Part shown: in pieces, positions 8,196 through 11,644 of the stretch
Layout: each line of letters opens with the position of its first letter
Position numbering within the stretch: position 1 is the first letter of the stretch
Source: SIG440 sp045532055
Lineage (GTDB): Bacteria > Bacillota > Clostridia > Monoglobales > Monoglobaceae
Length of the DNA: 11,644 bases
Reading direction: 5' to 3'
Assembly (NCBI GenBank): GCA_045532055.1
Contig: JAZSFF010000014.1
Location: 1-11,644, forward strand
The notes under the pieces: generated by a model
Told to the model about the DNA's origin: nothing
The model's input: only the letters and a program-made list of their open reading frames with translations
Databases searched by the model: none
Position numbers and translations under genes: made by a program

Positions 8196-8774
8196 GTGAA
8201 GAAGAGACGTGGGTGTTTAAGACCTGTTTTGTTTATACTTTTGGCAGTTTTTTTGCTTTACTTTCTGGTGGGAGACGGCAAGGAGATTATTTTAAAAAAG
8301 ATTTATCCGGTGGAATATCAGAAGTTTGTTGAAAGGTTTGCAGATGAATATGGACTGGACAGATATCTGGTGTATTCTGTGATAAAGGTGGAAAGCAATT
8401 TCAACCCTGATGCAATATCAAATGCAGGGGCAAAGGGGCTTATGCAACTTATGGACAAAACAGCGGCAGAGTGTAATGTAAAAGGAGAATTTGGATATAA
8501 TATACCGGAGGATTTGTATGAGCCGGAGAAAAACATAAGATTAGGATGTTATTATCTTAGTTCACTTATGGATACTTATAATAATATGGAATTGGCGGTT
8601 ACTGCCTACAATGGCGGAACCGGAAATGTAAACAAATGGTTGAAAAATGAGAGCCTTTCAGACGGTGAGGGCGGACTTTCTGATATACCATATTCTGAAA
8701 CTAAGAGATATGTCGAAAAGGTCACAAAGACTTATGAAATATATAATAGACTTTACAAACAGGATAATTTTTAA
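8196..8774 (+). CDS. Membrane-anchored lytic transglycosylase (SLT domain)
   Basis: A 192-residue cell-wall enzyme expected to cleave the MurNAc-GlcNAc linkage of peptidoglycan with formation of 1,6-anhydro-MurNAc, acting outside the membrane. It has a basic N-terminus (KKRR) and one hydrophobic segment (about residues 10-25), without a lipoprotein cysteine motif, so it is most likely an uncleaved anchor. The Slt70-type catalytic domain spans about 45-185: catalytic E66 in VIKVESNFNPDAIS, then GAKGLMQLM (78-86) and AYNGG (137-141), all family landmarks, with the lysozyme-like fold complete. The GTG start at 8196 is preceded by AGAGG at an 8-nt distance and gives the natural start of the signal anchor. 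It is 35 nt after coaE and 17 nt before the M18 gene. The size and arrangement resemble the small SLT proteins commonly found downstream of coaE in Clostridia. Confidence 0.92.
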   Translation: MKKRRGCLRPVLFILLAVFLLYFLVGDGKEIILKKIYPVEYQKFVERFADEYGLDRYLVYSVIKVESNFNPDAISNAGAKGLMQLMDKTAAECNVKGEFGYNIPEDLYEPEKNIRLGCYYLSSLMDTYNNMELAVTAYNGGTGNVNKWLKNESLSDGEGGLSDIPYSETKRYVEKVTKTYEIYNRLYKQDNF

Positions 8775-8791
8775 GAATTGAGGGGAAAACA

Positions 8792-10177
8792 ATGAAAGAA
8801 AATTTGTTTCATGAAAGAAAGAATGGATTTACAGATATTGATGCCAAGACAAAAAGCAAGGTGTTTGACTTCTGTGAAGAATACAAAAAGGCAATAACTG
8901 TGGCAAAAACCGAAAGAGAGTTTTGCGATATGTCGGTCAAAATGCTTGAAAATGCCGGCTTCGTTGCCTTGGATGGTCAAAAGAAGCTTAAGGCGGGCGA
9001 TAAAGTTTATTTCGTTAACAGAGGCAAAGGTATCATTGCGTTTGTTATTGGAACAATGCCTGTGACTGACGGGGTAAGTATTGTGGGGGCACACATTGAC
9101 TCCCCACGCCTTGATTTAAAGCCCCAACCACTTTACGAGGACAGTGGCATGGCACTTTTAAAGACACATTATTATGGCGGGATAAGAAAGTATCAGTGGT
9201 ACAATATCCCACTTTCACTGCATGGTGTTGTGGTTAAAAAGGACGGTACTGCTATAAACATCTCCATTGGAGAGAATGCAGATGACCCGATTTTTTGTAT
9301 CCCTGACCTTTTGCCTCATCTTGCCAGTCAGTACGGCAACAAAAAACTTTCAGAGGCCTTTGAGGGTGAAAAACTCAATGTCCTTGTTGGAAATATCCCT
9401 TGTAGCGATGCAGAAAAAGAAAAGGTTAAGTATGGCGTGATGTCATTGCTTAATGAAAAATATGGAATATGCGAGGCAGACCTTATGAGCAGTGAGCTTG
9501 AATTGGTTCCCGCTTTTGCTGCACGTGATTTGGGTTTTGACAGAAGTATGATTGCAGGGTATGGTCATGATGACAGAGTCTGTGCATATACTGCGTTAAA
9601 AGCGATTATTGATACAAACAAACCCGCAAAGACTGCGGTTTGTTTGTTGGTGGACAAAGAGGAAATAGGAAGCATGGGCAACACGGGAATGCAGTCTCGT
9701 AATTTCGAAAATGTTCTTGCAAAGGTGTGCAGTCTTTGCAGTGGTGAATATAACGAATTGATGCTGCGTGAATGTTTATCCAATTCACAGTGTCTTTCTG
9801 CGGACGTAGGTGCAGCTTATGACCCGAGTTTTCCCGAGGTTTATGAGAAAAACAACTCAGCATATATAAATGAAGGATTGCTACTTACAAAGTATACTGG
9901 TGCCAGAGGAAAGAGTGGCTCCAGTGATGCAAGTGCAGAGTTCATGGCGAAAATACGTGGTATTTTTGAGGATAACGGAGTGGTATGGCAGTCCGGTGAA
10001 TTGGGGAAAATTGATATTGGCGGTGGTGGAACAATAGCACAATTTGTCGCAAATCTGGATGTTGATGTTATTGATTGTGGGGTTCCTTTGCTTGCAATGC
10101 ACGCCCCAAATGAGGTAGCTGGTAAGTTTGATATTTATATGGCGTATTGCGGATATAAAGCGTTTATGAATAGTTAA
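8792..10177 (+). CDS. M18 family aspartyl aminopeptidase
   Basis: A 461-residue cytosolic dizinc aminopeptidase that removes N-terminal residues, usually acidic ones, from peptides; M18 enzymes assemble into large tetrahedral dodecamers. The metal and catalytic residues can be assigned by motif: H101 and the adjacent D103 in VGAHIDSPRLDLKP; bridging D261 in GYGHDDR (256-262); the general-base/metal pair E290 and E291 in DKEEIGS; D338 in SADVGAAYDPSFPE; and H437 in AMHAPNE. No required residue is missing, and the length matches the bacterial family (about 430-460). GAGGGG about 6-11 nt upstream of the ATG supports the start. It is the last gene of the polA-coaE-slt set, followed 12 nt later by a strong terminator. 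Substrate preference is inferred from the family only, and the name apeB-type is possible but not provable here. Confidence 0.95.
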   Translation: MKENLFHERKNGFTDIDAKTKSKVFDFCEEYKKAITVAKTEREFCDMSVKMLENAGFVALDGQKKLKAGDKVYFVNRGKGIIAFVIGTMPVTDGVSIVGAHIDSPRLDLKPQPLYEDSGMALLKTHYYGGIRKYQWYNIPLSLHGVVVKKDGTAINISIGENADDPIFCIPDLLPHLASQYGNKKLSEAFEGEKLNVLVGNIPCSDAEKEKVKYGVMSLLNEKYGICEADLMSSELELVPAFAARDLGFDRSMIAGYGHDDRVCAYTALKAIIDTNKPAKTAVCLLVDKEEIGSMGNTGMQSRNFENVLAKVCSLCSGEYNELMLRECLSNSQCLSADVGAAYDPSFPEVYEKNNSAYINEGLLLTKYTGARGKSGSSDASAEFMAKIRGIFEDNGVVWQSGELGKIDIGGGGTIAQFVANLDVDVIDCGVPLLAMHAPNEVAGKFDIYMAYCGYKAFMNS

Positions 10178-10189
10178 AAACGGTGATAT

Positions 10190-10222
10190 GGTGCCGTATA
10201 AAAATATACGGCACCGGGTTTT
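10190..10222 (+). terminator. Strong intrinsic terminator after the M18 gene
   Basis: A perfect 11-bp stem GGTGCCGTATA/TATACGGCACC (10190-10200/10205-10215) with an AAAA loop is followed by GGG and TTTT (10219-10222). It closes the polA-to-M18 set and insulates the tRNA promoter downstream. Confidence 0.88.
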
Positions 10223-10262
10223 AACTTTTCACAAGTAATTTTAAAAAAACTTTAAATAACTA

Positions 10263-10291
10263 TTGACAAAGCATATAAAATGTGGTATTAT
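10263..10291 (+). promoter_or_regulatory. Consensus promoter of the tRNA-Leu/tRNA-fMet operon
   Basis: A perfect TTGACA (10263-10268), a 17-bp spacer and TATTAT (10286-10291) with an extended TG element directly upstream. An A+T-rich run at about 10236-10262 could act as an UP element. Transcription should begin around 10298, leaving a short leader before the first tRNA. The 40-nt interval from the terminator to the -35 has no other recognisable feature. Confidence 0.85.
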
Positions 10292-10314
10292 ATCACAGTT
10301 AGCAGTGCACACGT

Positions 10315-10403
10315 GCCGGAGTGGCGGAACTGGCAGACGCCCAGGACTTAAAATCCTGTGGGATTAACTTCCCGTACCGGTTCGATCCCGGTTTCCGGCA
10401 CCA
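10315..10403 (+). tRNA. tRNA-Leu (anticodon UAA)
   Basis: An 89-nt class II tRNA. The acceptor stem GCCGGAG pairs with TTCCGGC (last pair a G-U wobble), with discriminator A and encoded CCA at 10401-10403. The anticodon stem CAGGA/TCCTG encloses CTTAAAA, giving anticodon UAA. A long variable arm (TGGGATTAACTTCCC region) is typical of leucine, and the T arm ACCGG/CCGGT carries TTCGATC. It is 18 nt ahead of tRNA-fMet and co-transcribed with it. Confidence 0.97.
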
Positions 10404-10421
10404 CTAACGAAAATTAGATAT

Positions 10422-10497
<76 letters not shown>

Positions 10498-10498
<1 letters not shown>

Positions 10499-10533
10499 AA
10501 AGAAAAAGACACCTTAAGGTGTCTTTTTCTTTT
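10498..10533. terminator. Symmetrical bidirectional terminator after tRNA-fMet
   Basis: A perfect 36-bp palindrome: A-rich arm, GACACC core, centre TTAA, GGTGTC core and T-rich arm ending in CTTTT. On the plus strand it terminates the tRNA operon. On the minus strand the same structure also ends in a T-rich run, so it could stop transcription arriving from the right. The first base of the palindrome is the final A of the encoded CCA. Confidence 0.88.
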
Positions 10534-10576
10534 GTATACGGCGACAGAATTGAGCCTAATGTTCTTCGGATAATGA

Positions 10577-10734
10577 GACCGACGAGCGTAGCTCGTTGGG
10601 GCTCGTGCAGTGCTGCTGCCTGTGGCAGATAAAGGCATTGTGCGAGCACCGTAGCGGTCGAAAAATCAAGTAAAGCGGATGTCCGCCCGAAGATTTTTCG
10701 GGAACCGCAAGGCGGCCCGAAGGGATAACCCGGG
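10577..10734. other. GC-rich, multiply palindromic non-coding segment
   Basis: The gap between the tRNA terminator and the next gene (10534-10832) has no credible gene but dense base-pairing potential. A 5-bp closing stem GACCG/CGGTC (10577-10581/10655-10659) encloses two arms. One is hairpin ACGAGC-GTA-GCTCGT (10582-10596). The other is a 16-position stem (10598-10613 with 10635-10650, one mismatch, three wobbles) topped by CTGCC-TGT-GGCAG (10616-10628). Next come GAAAAATC/GATTTTTC (10660-10667/10692-10699) enclosing GCGG-ATGT-CCGC, then CCGC-AAG-GCGG (10705-10715) and CCCG/CGGG (10716-10734). A 60-base sample (10581-10640) is 60% G+C, against 45% in a polA sample and 20-33% in the next gene. 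It could be a structured RNA, an element terminus or a REP-like repeat; no known family was recognised. Confidence 0.6.
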
Positions 10735-10737
10735 TGT

Positions 10738-10757
10738 TAAAACGCTATGCGTTTTTT
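10738..10757 (+). terminator. Terminator-like hairpin upstream of the MuF-like gene
   Basis: AAAACGC (10739-10745), a TAT loop and GCGTTTT run into a six-T tract (10752-10757). It would end a transcript covering the structured segment to its left and would shield the following gene, or attenuate its expression. The stem is 7 bp with only three G-C pairs, so efficiency is uncertain. Confidence 0.5.
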
Positions 10758-10760
10758 ATG

Positions 10761-10813
10761 CTTGAAAGTTGTCCGTTTTGTCCATTTTTTCAAGGTTATA
10801 ATATAGTTATACC
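10761..10813 (+). promoter_or_regulatory. Candidate promoter/operator of the MuF-like gene
   Basis: Three superposed elements are present. An inverted repeat CTTGAAA/TTTCAAG (10761-10767/10788-10794) flanks two tandem 9-mers GTCCGTTTT and GTCCATTTT (10771-10788). A TATAAT box lies at 10797-10802, and an interrupted inverted repeat with GG-TATAA/TTATA-CC arms (10794-10813) overlaps that box. No -35 is well spaced for TATAAT; TTGTCC (10778-10783) with TATAGT (10802-10807) at 18 bp is an alternative. The repeats could be a repressor site. Confidence 0.4.
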
Positions 10814-10832
10814 AAATGAAAGGGGAAAAGCT

Positions 10833-11312
10833 ATGGTAAAAATGGAAGAAAAACTAAAGAAGGAGGTAGGTAAGTTATATTTATTTGCAAATCTTATGTA
10901 TGGTGATGTGCTGGATAGTATTGGCAAAAAGAAAAGAACCATCGCTTTTGAAGAAGAAAGGCTTTTAGAGCATATTAACAAATCAATTAAAATTTCTGTT
11001 GAAAGCTATTTTAAGGATTTTAAAATTGACGAAAAGATTTTTAAAGATTTTAATGAAATACAAAGGAAACATCTTGTTAATTTGAGTAAAAATATTGATG
11101 AGGTGCAAGAAAATGCCGTAAAAGATATTGTTGAAGAAATCTTTACACCGCTTGCTAAAGATGAAACTATTGCCGAAAGAGTAAGGTCATTAGATACGTC
11201 AACAGATAAAATTATAAATTCTATATACGATTCAATTAAAAGTATCAATAGACAGGTTACTGTATGGTATTATATAGCTATGAGAATAAAGGCTATAAGA
11301 AATATCGCCTAA
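10833..11312 (+). CDS. N-terminal part of a phage-head (MuF/gp7)-like protein, frame-broken
   Basis: 159 codons of a charged, mostly helical protein (VKMEEKLKKEVGKLY..., lysine- and glutamate-rich), A+T-rich compared with all upstream genes. By itself it is not diagnostic. Its identity rests on the continuation in the -1 frame (from 11264), which carries the CxxC...HPNCRC signature of MuF/SPP1 gp7-type minor head proteins. The region about 115-147, TIAERVRSLDTSTDKIINSIYDSIKSINRQVTVWYY, resembles the helical segment that precedes that signature in the family. The ATG at 10833 is chosen because AAGGGG lies 7 nt upstream. Longer in-frame starts from 10734 would translate the terminator and promoter repeats and are rejected. 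The last 12 codons after Y147 are probably out of frame, so the stop at 11310-11312 is likely not native. Alternatively this could be a deliberate short product, but no support for that is visible. Confidence 0.6.
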   Translation: MVKMEEKLKKEVGKLYLFANLMYGDVLDSIGKKKRTIAFEEERLLEHINKSIKISVESYFKDFKIDEKIFKDFNEIQRKHLVNLSKNIDEVQENAVKDIVEEIFTPLAKDETIAERVRSLDTSTDKIINSIYDSIKSINRQVTVWYYIAMRIKAIRNIA

Positions 11313-11644
11313 AGCCGGGAGAAGCGGCTTGTGAAGAGTGTAAGGAGCGAGGTAGATATACATATTCGATAGAAAGACTCAAAGATGCAGAGTTTTTACC
11401 ACTTGTACATCCAAACTGCAGATGCACTATTGAAATTCTTGATGAGAAAAACAGAGCAGTTGTCACAGTTGACAGCAAAGATATCGAAGAACAGTTGGTA
11501 GAAACAGAAAGTACCAAAGGAATGGGCTTTTTGGATTATGTAAGTGCCTTGCTTTCAGCAGCGGCATTAATTCCGGGGGTTGACAGTATTGTAGATTTAA
11601 TTTCAATACCTGTTGATTTGCTCAGGGGAGACCTGATTTCTGCA
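11264..11644 (+). CDS. MuF-like zinc-motif and pretoxin-like segment, partial (continues beyond the window)
   Basis: An open frame, overlapping the previous one in the -1 register, runs from 11252 (first ATG 11264) to the window end without a stop. It encodes YKKYRLKPGEAACEECKERG, then VHPNCRCTIEIL. The spacing of CEEC (11330-11341) and HPNCRC (11408-11425) is the hallmark of the C-terminal part of phage Mu F/SPP1 gp7 minor head proteins. A linker follows and then, from 11522, a glycine- and hydrophobic-rich segment reading MGFLDYVSALLSAAALIPG, VDSIVDLI and PVDLLRGDLISA. This resembles the pretoxin regions that precede C-terminal toxin domains in polymorphic toxins. The ATG has no ribosome binding site, so this is most likely the continuation of the gene at 10833 through a frame change at 11272-11277 rather than a separate gene. 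The toxin domain, if any, lies outside the window, so its activity cannot be stated. Confidence 0.65.
   Translation, partial: MVLYSYENKGYKKYRLKPGEAACEECKERGRYTYSIERLKDAEFLPLVHPNCRCTIEILDEKNRAVVTVDSKDIEEQLVETESTKGMGFLDYVSALLSAAALIPGVDSIVDLISIPVDLLRGDLISA

Noticed and set aside
10725..10733. ATAACCCGG repeated from the tRNA-fMet anticodon arm (10457-10465), as a possible attachment-site duplication
   Set aside because: Only 9 bases match and the repeat is not from the tRNA 3' end normally used for integration. No integrase gene is visible. Chance is sufficient.
10734..10832. Longer N-terminus for the MuF-like protein (start near 10734)
   Set aside because: It would translate the terminator hairpin, tandem repeats and TATAAT box. 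The ATG at 10833 has a good ribosome binding site.
11241..11312. Programmed -1 ribosomal frameshift signal in the MuF-like gene
   Set aside because: The direction would fit, but no X-XXY-YYZ heptamer or convincing downstream stem-loop is present in the overlap.

Overview
The window looks like chromosomal DNA of a low-to-moderate GC, Gram-positive, endospore-forming member of the Clostridia. The evidence is: the M50 protease-scpA-scpB-DUF2953-ytfJ/gerW gene order, a GerW-type sporulation protein, strong AGGAGG-type ribosome binding sites, TTGACA/TATAAT promoters with extended -10 elements, CCA-encoding tRNA genes and intrinsic terminators. I cannot name a genus from sequence alone.

Layout. 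(1) Positions 1-1500 hold a single minus-strand gene for a cytoplasmic GH29 alpha-L-fucosidase, with its own promoter and terminator. (2) A divergent plus-strand promoter at 1516-1544 starts a compact housekeeping cluster: a site-2-protease-family membrane protein, the SMC partners ScpA and ScpB, a DUF2953 (YtfI-like) membrane protein and the spore protein YtfJ/GerW. (3) A hairpin at 4842-4873 separates this from a second collinear set: DNA polymerase I (TTG start), dephospho-CoA kinase, a membrane-anchored lytic transglycosylase and an M18 aspartyl aminopeptidase. That set is closed by a strong terminator at 10190-10222. (4) A consensus promoter then drives tRNA-Leu(UAA) and initiator tRNA-fMet(CAU), ending in a perfectly symmetrical, probably bidirectional terminator. 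(5) From about 10534 the character changes. First comes about 200 bp of GC-rich, densely palindromic DNA with no credible gene, ending in a terminator-like hairpin. A short repeat-rich control region follows. Then comes an A+T-rich gene whose product resembles the phage minor-head (MuF/SPP1 gp7) fold joined to a hydrophobic pretoxin-like segment. It runs off the window and is split by a frame change near 11272-11277.

Functionally, regions 2-3 are chromosome segregation, DNA replication/repair, CoA synthesis, wall turnover, peptide degradation and sporulation genes that are conserved and ordinary. Region 5 is the accessory part: it begins immediately after the tRNA operon, differs in base composition, and looks like the edge of a horizontally acquired element carrying a MuF-type polymorphic toxin without the usual phage head genes upstream. 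The toxin domain and any immunity gene would lie beyond 11644.
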